A DNA stretch of 64,000 bases from Diphasiastrum complanatum. Taxonomy: Eukaryota; Streptophyta; Lycopodiopsida; Lycopodiales; Lycopodiaceae. Made by a program: the position numbers and the translations under genes. The notes under the pieces are model-generated. The model saw only the letters and a list, made by a program, of their open reading frames with translations, was not told the DNA's origin and ran no database searches. The stretch is from positions 35,528,804 through 35,592,803 of the forward strand of contig CM055097.1 of NCBI GenBank assembly GCA_029204225.1, in the 5' to 3' direction. Shown here piece after piece: positions 44,749 through 56,134 of this stretch (the stretch's first letter is position 1; every line of letters starts with the position of its first letter).

Positions 44749-45449
44749 AATGTCATCCATTGGTGGATTTTTGCTAGAATCTAGTGAGGGTAACTTCCAC
44801 AAACTATTCCATTTGGAAAGTTTTGATGGAATCACTATTTGTGATCCATGACCTCTATGACATTGTTCTTGGAGTTGAGGAAGAGCCTCAAGCAGCCCAA
44901 GAACAATTGAAATACAAGAAGATGGCATTGGCCCTACATTTTCTAAAGATGAATGTAGGCAATGACCTCTTGAGAGAGGTGGCCTCTTGTGCCTCATCAA
45001 AAGAGGCTTGGGATTCATTGAAGAATATCTATGAATCCAAAAACACTTCATGCTAAGAAATTTGATTTCGCAAAGCATGAGAGGAAGTGATGAGACTGCA
45101 CAAGAAATTGTGCTTAGAATTAAGTCACTAAACAAAGAGTTAGCTTCTATTGGTGACAAATTTCATGATAATAAACTTGTTCAAATAATCCTAAATGGAC
45201 TTGGAGATGAATACTCCAATTTGCTCCAAAGTTTTGCCATTCAAGAGAGCCATTCTTACAAGATGGAGATGAGAAGACCAACTTCTCATTAAAAGACATC
45301 CATAAATATCCAAGGCAAGGAGGACAAGGTGGAGGATCAAGCATCAAGCTCGTGGAAGAGAGACAAATCCAAACTCAAATGCTTCTTTTGTGGGAAGAAG
45401 GGGAATACAGCATCCGAATGCTACAAGAGACACGGGAAGAGCAATCATT
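44749..45449 (+). pseudogene. Copia family D gag ending directly at LTR-like DNA
   Basis: ATG 44749 gives SSIGGFLLESSE, then a frameshift near 44790 leads into TSTNYSIWKVLMESLFV and the UBN2-like region (44784-45056). Another break leads to 45050-45292 (KSLNKELASIGDKF, LVQIILNGLGDEY). A knuckle CFFCGKKGNTASEC follows at about 45380-45423. Right after YKRHGKSNH and a stop, the sequence becomes family D LTR-like. No protease or pol is present. Confidence 0.82.
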
Positions 45450-46160
45450 AAGAGTTATTGATTGCTAAATCCAATGATCTATCAAGTTCTATGTGTTAGA
45501 TCTTGATCTAGATGCATTACACTATCATTTTAGCAACATGAATGGATCAAATGATTAAAAACTATGAAGAGCGGCCTCACACATGTGGAGGACAGTACCA
45601 GTACGGACTGTAAATAGAGTGTTGTACATTAGTATACAAAAGTATTCCAATCATAAAAACTCAAGACAAATGTGAGAATTACAAGCAAAGCTAGAAATTG
45701 CCAATGTCACATCAACTTCTCATTTATTTGGTTGATCCCTTTATAGATCAAGTACATACATGAGCTGAGTACTGTCCAGCAAGCCTTCACACATGTGAAG
45801 AGTGCCTAGTCATTCAGATCCACCAATGGGAGCCATATATGCTCATTTTCCAAAGTTGACTTATCACGCTATCTAGGAGCCAAAAACTAGTCTCCACAAA
45901 AATAGGGATATTCCATATGAAATAGGATTGTCATCTATAATCTTATCCACATGTGCGAATAGCATCTTGACATGTGGGAGCATTTACTAATTCACATGGA
46001 AGTGCAATCTATTTACAAAACGTTTGACCAAAAATGACTTTTTTCTAGATTCTACTCAAAGGTCAATTTCACACTGGTGTAGATCCATCTAAAATCAATC
46101 TAACTTTATATAAGTAAGTTATGTACATCCTTTGACACGTGGGAACATGCTCCACACATG
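45442..46160 (+). repeat. Copia family D LTR-like sequence, right copy
   Basis: Matches 37577-38024 from its beginning (GAGTTATTGATTGC, GATCTATCAAGTTC, ATTCCAATCATAAAAA) to about 45925, and resembles the family E LTR. It carries CACACATGTGG variants of the palindrome. The outer end is not fixed. Confidence 0.6.
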
Positions 46161-47892
46161 TGAGATCCTATCATGATCATAGATCTCAAGATTAACATAT
46201 TTAACCAAGGTGACAATTTCAACAAGATTTTGTAGGAAAATGGTTGTTGCTTTGAAAAAGTCTAACTGACTCACAGCATGCCCATAAAGTCTTCCACAAT
46301 CCTGCTTATATCTAAATATAATGATCAAATGGGCCTTGCTATGAAGATGAAGCACTATAAAGTTGTCAGTGCTTTCTTCAACAGATTTACACCTTGAGAC
46401 TAATCTATAGATTTACACCTTAAGACTAATCTACAAACAACTCTATTTCTGAACACAGTAGAATGGAAATTAGCACCGCCCACTGCTTGAACTTTATATA
46501 TGTTGAGGGTCATGTGCTGCATGAAATTAGCCCATGAGCTTACTAATGAATTGCCAAACATAGCCCCATTGTAATTTGTTGTTTATGAATGGATTAGATG
46601 TTCTAATGCTAAAGTTGGCACATGAAAATTTTGGTGTCAGAGCAATAGATCCTTTCCTCATCAGATTTGGTGATTTTCTTTAAGTTTTGGTGGATTTTTT
46701 TTTCACTAGTTTGTTGTTTTTCAATTTTCAGCATGTTTTGATTCGACCAATTAATCTTCATTTTTTTTATGTAGTTTCTTGTTTATTGATTTTTAACTAG
46801 CCAATTTGGTTGAAGTCTCAATATATTGAACTAGTCTCATAATCATTAAACATCTCTTTTGGGCCAAAAAGAACCGGTTCTAAAGAACGATCACATTCAC
46901 AGTTTAATAAATCAATGTCCAGTTTCATACCTCTATCAATTGTTGACATCTAAATTACTTAAGCTGCACGTCTCCTCATAACTGAGCAGAACTTCATCAC
47001 ATCTCCAAACTTATTACAAATGTAGCAAACATTTACGTGCTTGGCCTTTTTCAAGGACATGAGTTTTTTCTTTTCAGATTCCGATCATGCAAGTTAAAAA
47101 TTTGAAGACTATTTAGGATCAAATTTGACGAACATGCAAATACTGCAGTATTGATACTAAATGTTTGACCAAAGTCTAGCAAATATAGTACACATCTAGA
47201 TAGTGCTTATACACATTCAACTAATGAATACAGAAGACCTCAGTATCATAGACAGAATATGCAAGCGAAGAACATTGAAGACTCGAGAGCTCGACTCAAT
47301 TCTTTATTCATCTCTGAACTTGGTGAGTACAATGAGCATTTCGCTTACTACTAATAGGAGTAACACAAAATTTCCCTTGTAAAATTGCCCATGCTAGCTA
47401 GGACTCCGAGTTGCTCTAAATTTCAATGATGCAATAAATTTTTAGAATCCTCCTTTTCCCAAGGAGTCTTTCAATCTGCCCATGTTATGCCTGGTAACAA
47501 ATAATAATGCAGAAGCTATTGTAATTCCAGATTTAGTTGAAGTGGCAACCACAATCGAAGTTGAGATACAAAAGTGAGAATTCGATACTCAGTACCTGAT
47601 CAGGCTGTTTTGTCTTCATCGCTCTCTTTGGGCGCTCATCCCTTGCTGCTTATTTTAATTTGTTGTTGAAATGCATCATTTTTTGTTTCTAATCTGTCAT
47701 TTTCTGTTAGAAAAGTGATGTACTCTGGGTGAGTCTCGTCCCCTGTACATTGTACAGCTTCAGAAGGACTTCTTCTATCTTCCGGAGTTTCGATACTTCT
47801 GCCAGCAGATCGGTGATGTTCAGCTTGGCTTGTGCATACTCCACATGTGCTTCAGGTCCTGAGCATGGAAGTGCTGGTGATTCAGTCGGTAG
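46161..47892. other. Spacer with one primer-site-like word
   Basis: No gene recognised. TGGTGTCAGAGC at 46632-46643 is one mismatch from the initiator tRNA-Met primer site but lacks a CA-ended LTR before it. The palindrome AGAACCGGTTCT lies at 46870-46881. The rest is plain AT-rich sequence. Confidence 0.4.
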
Positions 47893-48825
47893 TTATCGAA
47901 TATCGATCAGCTCTTCTTCGATTCTATCCTTCTCTTCATAGAGAGAATTGAGCATTTCTCTTTGGAAGGCCTCCTGCAATGCATCCTGGACTGTTTGCCA
48001 TTTGGCGACATTGACCCTGATGGTTCCATTGGTGTCGCAGCAAGAATGGACGGTCTCAGAAGCAATGCGCTTCATTTTTTCTTCATTCAACTGTGCTCTG
48101 CTATGTTCAGCTTCCGATTGAAAGTGGGCCACCTTCAAGGTCAGTTTCTTCACAATTTGCTCCAAAGCTTTGATATTCGAATCTGCTTCCTTATTTACAG
48201 CGTCAGCTTTCTCGAGCTCCACTTTCAATGTCAAAAAATTGAGTTTGGCATTTGCCCCGACCTGCTTGTGAATGTCGAGCAATGCATTATATTCTGACTG
48301 CAATTCAATATATCTTTTTAATAAGTCTGCATGCTCATCCTCCAATTCGCGCATTTCATCTTCCATAAAGAGATCACGTTCCCGGATATAGCCCATGATG
48401 TGTTTTGCAGACTTGGTCAATAAAGTATATTTGTCGGGGTGGAGAACACAACCTTTATTCTGATTAACGTCATCTGAATCATGTTGTGCTTGCACGGATG
48501 GCTGTGGATCAGCTGTGTCGAGCTGGTCCATGATGGTGGTGTGTGGTTGTGACTCTTCGACATCAGGCTGATTGAGATCCTCTTGCTGCACATTCGCGCC
48601 ATCTGTGAAGTCTATGGCAGTATCGGCCGTGTCCCGTTGGAATTTTCCTCCATCATGTGTGGGACTGTCCACTACATTTGCAGGAACTGTGTCGGCCTTG
48701 TCCGCAGTATCGTCTTCGACGTCGATAATCATGTCGGTGGCCAGTGGAATTATGGTTACTGTCCTTCTGCCCTGAAGAGTCGTCCTTCTGCCCTGAAGAG
48801 TCGTCTGCTCCTTGTCTGTCATCAA
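47893..48825 (-). CDS. Coiled-coil ORF of gypsy origin, type 1 (copy c), 310 codons, intact
   Basis: An uninterrupted minus ORF. The head (residues 1-130) is acidic and Q/D/T-rich, with a perfect 7-residue duplication (TTLQGRR twice). Residues about 140-265 are a heptad-rich coiled coil (LEDEHADLLKRYIELQSEYN, ADSNIKALEQIVKKLTLKV). Near the end, CCDTNGTIRVNVAKWQTVQD with ALQEAFQREML aligns with the 443-codon ORF at 17.9-18.0 kb. There is no signal peptide or membrane segment. It lies downstream, on the same strand, of gypsy gag-protease-RT sequence at 51-52.7 kb. Function unknown; probably a structural or accessory retroelement protein. Confidence 0.6.
   Translation of the reverse strand: MMTDKEQTTLQGRRTTLQGRRTVTIIPLATDMIIDVEDDTADKADTVPANVVDSPTHDGGKFQRDTADTAIDFTDGANVQQEDLNQPDVEESQPHTTIMDQLDTADPQPSVQAQHDSDDVNQNKGCVLHPDKYTLLTKSAKHIMGYIRERDLFMEDEMRELEDEHADLLKRYIELQSEYNALLDIHKQVGANAKLNFLTLKVELEKADAVNKEADSNIKALEQIVKKLTLKVAHFQSEAEHSRAQLNEEKMKRIASETVHSCCDTNGTIRVNVAKWQTVQDALQEAFQREMLNSLYEEKDRIEEELIDIR
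48761..48802. repeat. Perfect 21-bp tandem duplication inside the coiled-coil ORF
   Basis: Units 48761-48781 and 48782-48802 are identical, so the duplication is in frame and recent. It encodes the repeated TTLQGRR near the amino end. Confidence 0.95.
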
Positions 48826-48874
48826 TTAAAGTGTTTGCACAAATGAGCTATGTGCACTCCGAATCGAGGGCTTT

Positions 48875-49094
48875 CTAATGGCACCGTAGTCGACTCAATC
48901 TGAGTTGTCGTTCAAAAGTTATGATTTTTTTAATCACAGACTATACTACCCACATAATAGCTAATCATCGAAGATTGTGTGGGCAGGACTGCGGGCAGAA
49001 AAAGATTTTATTTTAGTATTTTACATTGCCAAAAAATTGTCATCCTATGTGGCAATCCTTATAGGGTTCTTTTCAAGTCCAAATTTTCTCTAAT
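48875..49094. mobile_element. Degenerate, truncated MITE relative
   Basis: The right end (TAGGGTTCTTTTCAAGTCC, then TTTTCTCTAATG) matches the 3' terminal repeat of the MITEs at 4.8 and 7.6 kb, and the interior GGGCTTTCTAATGG matches their core. The left terminus is not clear. Confidence 0.4.
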
Positions 49095-49159
49095 GTTTGT
49101 TCAAACTTAAGTTCAAGCATATGCTTAGTACTGCCCCTGTGGACTCTTTGTACCGGAGC

Positions 49160-50030
49160 TCGTGAGGGCTCACTCATACCTCCTAATTGAGTCTGGAGTC
49201 TTTTCAAAAATAGCTCTACGCCATAGTGGTTACTCACCCAATGCAGGTAGCTTATTTAGTTCCTTGCCTACTTCTATTTATGAAGTCTTGAATTTTATAA
49301 CCCAACCACCCCTCGAGGATTCATATGGATGCTGATGTAAGAAGGTCTGTATCTGTTCCTAGATGGTGTCTAGTTTCTGAAACAATGGGACGGCCCTTGA
49401 TGTAGTATATGGCCCTGCGTCCGTGGCTTGAGAAGTTGGGGGTGCTTCTTCTTCTGCCCCTTGATCCATGCTTGTATCCATTTTACCTTGGTCTTGTTGT
49501 AGAGGCAAGAAAGGTGGCATGAGTAGTACTTAAATCTGGGGGGTTGTCTCCAAAATCTCAATGACAACTTTTTCATAGGCTTTGATGATAGGCTTTGTCG
49601 TTGCCAACTCAGAAGATGCCTTGCCCTTGAATCGATCAAATTTGTCATGAAAGCCAGCCAATGATATCGATAAGTTTCGACCTTTTGGAGCAAATGACTT
49701 ATCTCCTCTTTGGAGACATGAGTATGGTCTGGTGCTTCTGCATAGAGCATATTGTCACACTCCGTGGCTGTGGCATCTAGTTCATCCTTTCTTTGTCAAG
49801 GTTGGCCATGTCCAGTTGTCCTTGCAATAATAAAACTTGCTGTTTGGCATCCTGTACGACTTGATCAACCTGATCTTGTGCAGTAGTTAGCGCATTCTGG
49901 AGAGTTGCTACGTATTTTTCCAAGGCATGTGCACATTGTTGTGTCTTCTTCAGCTCTGTTTCTGATTTCTCTTCATGTTGTTTTGTGATCTTCAAATCAC
50001 AGGCACACTGGTGATCCTTCGTCTCTCAAA
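49160..50030 (-). pseudogene. Coiled-coil ORF of gypsy origin, type 2 (copy d), broken
   Basis: Frame 49777-49995 is a coiled coil (KSETELKKTQQCAHALEKYV, ALTTAQDQVDQVVQDAKQQV, LLLQGQLDMANLDKERMN). Frame 49370-49750 follows (APDHTHVSKEEISHLLQKVE). A third frame to about 49160 reads LFQKLDTI, stop, EQIQTFLHQH and SSRGGWVIKFKTS, matching the plus copy at 3.1-3.6 kb. Several stops. Confidence 0.6.
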
Positions 50031-50039
50031 CTTGCGCAC

Positions 50040-51183
50040 TATTCAAGAAAATTTCCAAAAAAAAGTGAGCCGGCCGATATGTTTTGTATTTTTTGAAAAA
50101 AAGAGAGTATTTCCACGGTCCACGATACAAAACCGTTCCATTGTATGAAACGTAGCTTACCGAGGGATCTCATTTAACATGTTCTGTGGGATCAATGATC
50201 CCACATTTAAATTCTAAACCAATGGGAGCTTGAGTTGTGGATCAAACCTCAAATTGGCCTAATAAGAACACTAAAGAAAAACCTTAAATTCTAGACCAAC
50301 ACTTGTCCAATTTGAATTTCCCTTTGAATGAATGACCCAATATGAGTTGTCAGTTCCAACCTAGTGATCAACGTAACTCATTTTATACAGATTCCAACCT
50401 ACAAGTATGTTTCCATGTGAGTTTAGAAATTTGACATATTGTCATATGTGCATTGAGGTCCTTTCTAATTCCACGTGATCCATAAAGTCATTGCATGGCC
50501 TTTCACATGGCTTCCTCATTGTTCCCAAGAAGTACTACAAGGTCTTTATGATCTTATTTGAGTTCTAGCATATCCATAATGCTCTCATGCACTTCATAAG
50601 CATTCAATTAGAAGGTTTTCTGTTCAAACTTAAGTTCAAGCATATGCTTAGCACTTCCCATGTGGATTGTCTATGACACTCTAATCTTTTTGAGGATCTA
50701 AAATTCATGAGATCCTATAATGTCTCTGATGTTACCCAACGCCCTTGTGCACTCCTTACCTTTAGTTTCATGAGGTCCACAAGTATTACCTAAGCTCCAT
50801 AATGTCCCCTAATGCACTAATGAAAACTAACATGTTCTCTAATAGTTCCCATGAGATTTTAGGTGCCATTTGGTGTTTTCTTGTGTTTCCATGAGACCTC
50901 CAAAGCTCACTATTGTCCAGCTACAAGCATGGGAACATTTTATCTCTCTTATTCTCTAATTCATTCTTATGGAAGATATCTTTTTGGGTTTCTACATCCA
51001 TTTTTGCATCTTGGTAGTGACATAGTGAAATCTTGTGTGTAGAATGCTATTTTTTTATGTTACTGATTCACGTGTGTGAGTACTGTTGTTTAATGGTTGT
51101 TGTACGGACTGGAACAATTAATTATCATATATAATTGAATTTGTCAAGTTCTTATTGAGTTTACATCTTCTATGTGTAGTAGA
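50040..51183. other. Spacer with LTR-like end
   Basis: No coding homology. The phrase GTTCAAACTTAAGTTCAAGC with CATATGCTTAG at 50618-50650 repeats a phrase at 49099-49131 in the same orientation. Near 51065 the CACGTGTGAGTACTG and GTACGGACTG words resemble copia LTR pieces. Confidence 0.45.
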
Positions 51184-52672
51184 TGCAAGATTTCTACATT
51201 GTTAATAAACGATTATTAAGTATTTTACGTGTTTCACCAAGGATCTACTGTAAACAAGAATATCGTCTAAAAATACAGCCACAAATTTCTCCAAATATGG
51301 ACGAAATAAATCATTCATCATTTGCTAGAACATTGCTTCTTTATGAGAAAACCCATAAGGCTATCTAAAGATAGGTTGACTCCCTGGAATTAGTTCAATC
51401 TTGTGGTCTCTAACCTAGACGGTGGTAAACCATGAGGTAATTCAGATGGAAAAACATCCCTAAATTCATTTATGATCTGTTCTTTCACTGCTTGTTCATG
51501 ATCTAAATTTATTGAGTTAAGAATTGCTGAGAATTCATAACGATTTAGATTCATTTTAGAAACATCCACAACTGGAATAGCACATATTGAAAAAACTTCA
51601 TACTCTAAATAATCCAATGCTTCCATTCCATTGACTATAGAAATTTGATCCAACACGGACGTACAAAATTACTGCCAAATAGTGTAACTACCTTATCACC
51701 CTCCTTAAAAGTGAGAACATGCTTCTCAAAATCAATCAACAGAGAAGGCAATTTACTAAACAACCACTCATAACCTAAGATTAAATCAGTACGTACTAGG
51801 TCTAAAACATGAAAATCAACTAATTTCGTGTGTTCTTGCATCAAAACTGGGAGTTTCATGACTTTTACTTTCCAAGTCTCCAACTATGCTCCTGAAGCTA
51901 GATAAACTTTATATCTATGATTGTTGGCTTCAGTTTTCAAGCTGAGTTTCTATACATGATGAGAATTAACAAAATTATGAGTTGAACCATTGTCTTGAAC
52001 CATTGTCCAATAGAATACTCACTTCTTGATCTTTAACTATGCCAATTAAATGGAAGAGTTCATTAGGCAAGAAAAAAGTAGTACTGAAAGAACGTTCACA
52101 CTCACAATCGGTCAAGTTAATTTCCGAAGTCTTACCATTGCCTCCTGGGATCTCAATCATATGGGCAGACATTTTCTTCCTTTCTGGACAAAATTTCATC
52201 ATATGTCCATGTTTCTTACAGACGAAATATAAGTTCTCTTCTTAGCCTTTTCCTGGGACATAGATTTCTTAAATCTCTTTTTCTTTGGCTTCCTGAGTTC
52301 CGATGCTGCTTGATCTAATTCGTCAAAAAAATTTGCAACTTCGCATTGAATGATGGAACCCTATTCCATAGGTCCATGAATTTCTAGAAATAAGAGTCTA
52401 AACTGTTTGTACCCATCCTGCATTCACGAACTTCAGGTAGTAGTCAACGTCATCAGCAATTACGAAAGCTTTCTTGAAAACTTTCGCAAACGCATCCCAA
52501 GTAGTTGGCTTCACCGGTAAGTCTCGCCACCACAATGACGCTTTGCCGCATAAAAATAGCACGACGCTTTCAATTTTCTTCTCATCAGTAACTCCGTGCA
52601 GATTGAAGTAACTACTCCACTTGGCCAGCCAGTCCTCGATGACTTCATGTTTCTTCTCCTTCTCACCCCCCC
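51184..52672 (-). pseudogene. Gypsy gag, knuckle, protease and partial RT
   Basis: From 52672 down: gag (EDWLAKWSSYFNLHGV, LWWRDLPVKPTTWDAF, FKKAFVIADDVDYYLKFVN) with shifts; a knuckle-like FVCKKHGHMMKFC, first Cys changed to Tyr (about 52190-52230); protease (VSILLDNGS, then FHVLDLVRTDLILGYEWL, 51635-52202), with DNGS in place of DSGS; a pre-RT block (RDVFPSELPHGLPPSR, 51390-51656). After a deletion comes an RT piece with [10 protein letters not shown] (about 51200-51260). Collinear with the coiled-coil ORFs farther down the same strand. Confidence 0.85.
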
Positions 52673-53040
52673 CAAGGATGAAGATATGTACCTAAGTACC
52701 CTTTTGGCCATTTTCCAATGACGAATAGTAGGATTTTGCATGACTTGGCTCAACTTCTGAACACTAAAACTTACATCAGGCCTAGTTATGGTAAGCCAAA
52801 TTAAGGAGCCTATAAGACTCCTAAAAAAAGTGATGGCCACGAAGGATCTTTCATCACCTTTATTAGGGTCTTTTACAATTTCCTCCATAGGTGTATCAAT
52901 ACCCTTACAATCTAACATATTAAATTTCTTCAACATTGAAAGAGCATACTTGGATTGACAAACAAAAGCTTTCTCATTATGGAAGTCAATCTTTAATCCT
53001 AAGATGTAATGAATTCTTCCAAGATCTTGCATCTTGAATT
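52673..53040 (-). pseudogene. Copia G RNase H amino part, chimeric ORF with gypsy gag
   Basis: The ORF 52511-53032 begins as copia (DLGRIHYILGLKIDF, LDCKGIDTPMEEIV, LIWLTITRPDVSFSV, KMAKRVLRYISSS). After GG near 52673 it reads gypsy gag sequence out of frame. The single ORF is therefore an artefact across a junction, not a fusion protein. Confidence 0.85.
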
Positions 53041-54000
53041 CTCCTCCAGTTCAATTTTAGTTTCTTCAACTAAATTGATAAAAGTTCCTATTAGGATAGT
53101 ATCACCAACATAAATTAGAAGAATGAAAATATCACTAGCATAGAACTTGATATACAAGGAAGGATCATAGTCACTAAGATTGAATCCTAGTGAGATAAGG
53201 AAAGTATTAAGTCAAGAATACCATGATCTTGGTGCTTGCTTTAGTCCATAGAGACTTTTGAAGAGCAAGCAAACTTTGGTCTTGTCTTGGATGAACCCAG
53301 GAGGTTGTTCCATATAAATTTCTTTTTCTATTTATCCATTTAAGAAAGCATTTGAGACATCTATTGAAACACTTGCCATTTGAAAAAAAAAAGCCATGGA
53401 TATAATAATTCTTATTGATACCATCTTTGCAACATGAGCAAAAGTCTCCTCATAATCAAGTCCATAAACTTGGGCAAAGCCCTTTGCACAAAGTCTTGTC
53501 TTATATTTGTTGATTGTGCCATCTTGATTATATTTGACTTGAAACACCCATTTGCAACCAATAGTGTGCCTGTTGGATGGAAGATCCATAGGCTCCCATG
53601 TCTTGTTGGAAATCAATGCATCATATTCCTCCTTCATGGCTAGAAACCATTCTTTTGAGTTGAGTTCTTCATGTACATCCTTTGGCTCTTCATGTGAAAC
53701 AAAATATGCATAATTGAGTTCCACTTGTTTCCCTTTTTCTCCATATGAGGGCCTCTTAGGCTTGGATCTTTCTCTTAGTGATCTCCTTGTTGAGAAGACT
53801 CGAGGTGGCTCCTCTTTAATTCTCAGCCCCATCCCTCCATGATAGTCTTCAAGGGTGATGATAGGAGAATCTTTGATCTCGGCCTCATCTAAGATGTATT
53901 TTGTATTCTCATGAAAAATAGCATCTCTACTCTCAATTGTAATTGAGGTAGAGGGAACATAAATTCTGTATGTCTTCTTGTTGGATGAGTATCCAACCAT
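53041..54000 (-). pseudogene. Copia G reverse transcriptase and linker
   Basis: Linker (RERSKPKRPSYGEKGKQVEL) and RT (TIGCKWVFQVKYNQDGTINK, VSIDVSNAFLNG) lie in the 345-codon ORF 53332-54369. Past a frame break the reading continues with [22 protein letters not shown], stop, and LLIYVGDTILIG. The active site is YVGD instead of YVDD, so the polymerase is dead. Confidence 0.85.
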
Positions 54001-54694
54001 GATCCCTTTGATTGAATTTGGATCATATTTTTTTCTTGTTTTCAAGGGTACATGAACAAAGCAAGCACATCCAAAAACTCTAAGGTGATCAACCTTAGGT
54101 TTCTTTTTGAACAAGATTTCATATGGTGATCTCCCTGCAAGTGTATTGTGAGGTAATCTATTGCACAAATAATTGCTTCTCTCCCCAATATTCAATAGAC
54201 AAAGAAGCTTCAATACTAATTGCTTTAGCACGTTCACATAGAGATCAATTTTTCCTTTCGGCAACCCCATTTTGAGATGGGAAATAAGCACAAGAAAATT
54301 CTCTCTTAATCGCTTCAACCTCACAACAATCATAGGACTTGTTGGAGATGTATTCAACTCCTCCATCACATCTCAAAGCTTTAACTTTGAAAGAAAACTG
54401 TTTCTCAACATAAGCTTTGAAAACTAGGAACTGTTCAAACACCATAGTTTTAGAAGAAAGAAGGTACAACCAAGTATATATTGTAAAATCATCAATGAAG
54501 GTAACAAAACAAGTAGCACCACCAATACTTTTTGAGGAAGAAAAGTGATCATCCGAATGTATCAATTCTAAAGGATGAGAAGTCTTGATAGAAGACTTTT
54601 GATATGGCTTTTTATGTGATTTTGCAATAGCACAAGCCTCACAGCGGCTCGATATCTTTGGAAAATGATCTTGGTAGGCCAATAGCCTTATCAT
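54000..54694 (-). pseudogene. Copia G integrase
   Basis: Frame 54245-54694 carries CEACAIAKSHKKPYQK, LELIHSDDHFSSSKSIGG, CDGGVEYIS (second block, SDN replaced by CDG) and [12 protein letters not shown] with the catalytic Glu, then a stop. Frame 53332-54369 takes over with NYLCNRLPHNTLAGRSPYEI and HLRVFGCACFVHVPL. Confidence 0.85.
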
Positions 54695-55310
54695 TCTTGA
54701 TTATAGAAAGCATAGATGTGTAGTTGGGATGCCCCAACCTCCTATGCCATAACTCCTCCTTAGATATAAAAGCAATTTCACAAAAATTTGTATTTTCGCA
54801 AGAATTTAACTTGAAGATGCCACCATATCTAAATCCATGAGCTAGGATCTCATCACCTTTCTTAATAAAGCAAGTACTAGCATTGAATTTCACATCACAA
54901 CCACAATCAAGCAACTTTCCAACACTTATCAAGTTCTTTGTAAGCTTAGGAAAAGAAGGAACATTGGAAAGTGATAGAACTTTAGAAGAAGTAGGTTCTA
55001 GAGGAGTATTGACAATTCCTTCACTAGAGCATTCATGATCATTTGCTATATAAATAGATCTTTTAAGTCCTTCATAAGGAACAATAGAGTCAAAAGACTC
55101 CTTAGAACAACATATATATCGATGTACCATGCTCCATCTTTCTTGAAGAGTGTTGTAGAAAAGTTTGACACCATGAGGGATCCTTCTCATTCACTTGCAA
55201 TAAAGTCTTCTTCTTTCTCATTGGATACATTTGCTTGTTTGAGTAGTTGATTTTTCTTTTTGACGCAATTAGAGGCATAGTGCCCCTACTTACCACAAAA
55301 GAACAATTGA
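54639..55310 (-). pseudogene. Copia G knuckle, protease remnant and pre-integrase
   Basis: A knuckle-like FFCGK, stop, GHYASNC occurs at about 55260-55300. The protease box is degenerate (AWYIDIYVV). The open frame 54639-55190 has SIYIANDHECSSEGIVNTPL and FPKLTKNLISVGKLLDCG. The pre-integrase ELWHRRLGHPNYTSM follows. Confidence 0.8.
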
Positions 55311-55379
55311 CTTTCTTCTTCTTTGTCTTGGAAGTAGAAGGATGAGTTGAGTCATCCTCTTCTCCATCTTTCTTCTTGT

Positions 55380-56134
55380 CCTTTGATTTGTCTTTGATGA
55401 AGGCTTAAGAAAACTGGTTCTTGTTCCTCCCTTTCGGCTTGTCCTTGACAAAAAAAGCTTTGTCTTTGTCCATATGCTTGAGTTTGGTCATCCTTGAAAG
55501 TTTGTAACTTTGCCTTGCTTCTTCAGAGATGAGATTTCCTTCAAGAGTCTCCAGATTGGGCAACTCCTCCTTTATGGCATAGGATTGAACAAGATTATCA
55601 TAGTCTTCTTTTAATCCATTAAGAATGACTTGTACTAGCTCATCTTGATTGATTGTGACACCAACACAAGCAAGCTCTCTATGAAGATCTTTTACTCTTA
55701 GAACATAATTTGATGCAGTCTCCTCACTTCTTTGAAAGCTTTGAAAAATCTGATTTCTAAGAGTGATAATTCTAGAAGTGTTCTTTGCTTCATAAAATAG
55801 ACTTAAGTGCATCCCAAGCTTCTTTAGCAGTGGTGCAAGATCCTATTTCTCTTAGAATCTCATTAGAGACATTCATTTTAATGAAATGTAGAGCCATCCT
55901 AGCTCTCTTCTTAAACTTTGGTATTTCAAGTTGTGCTTGAGGCTCCTCCTCAATACCAAGTACTATGTCCATAACATCCTGGAGTATAAGAATAGACTCC
56001 ATCCTAACCTTCCATATTGAATAATTGGAGGTATTTAGTCTTTCACTTACTTCTAGGAGATATCCTCCCACAGATGCCATAATTGTGAAGACTTTTCTTG
56101 TTAATGGACAACTATATGTTAGAGCTTGTTCCAA
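55380..56134 (-). pseudogene. Copia G gag
   Basis: Two frames: 55790-56134 (SERLNTSNYSIWKVRMESIL, ALHFIKMNVSNEILREIGSC) and 55405-55812 (RIITLRNQIFQSFQRSEETA, DYDNLVQSYAIKEELPN). The family start is the internal Met at about 56080 (MASVGGYLLE), not the upstream Met at 56134. The frameshift is near 55800. Confidence 0.85.

Noticed and set aside
46632-46643. TGGTGTCAGAGC as a functional primer site defining a new element
   Set aside because: One mismatch, no CA-ended LTR before it and no gag after it; left as a note in the spacer.
52511-53032. 173-codon ORF as a copia-gypsy fusion protein
   Set aside because: The copia frame changes at about 52673 into gypsy gag read in the wrong frame, so the fusion is accidental.
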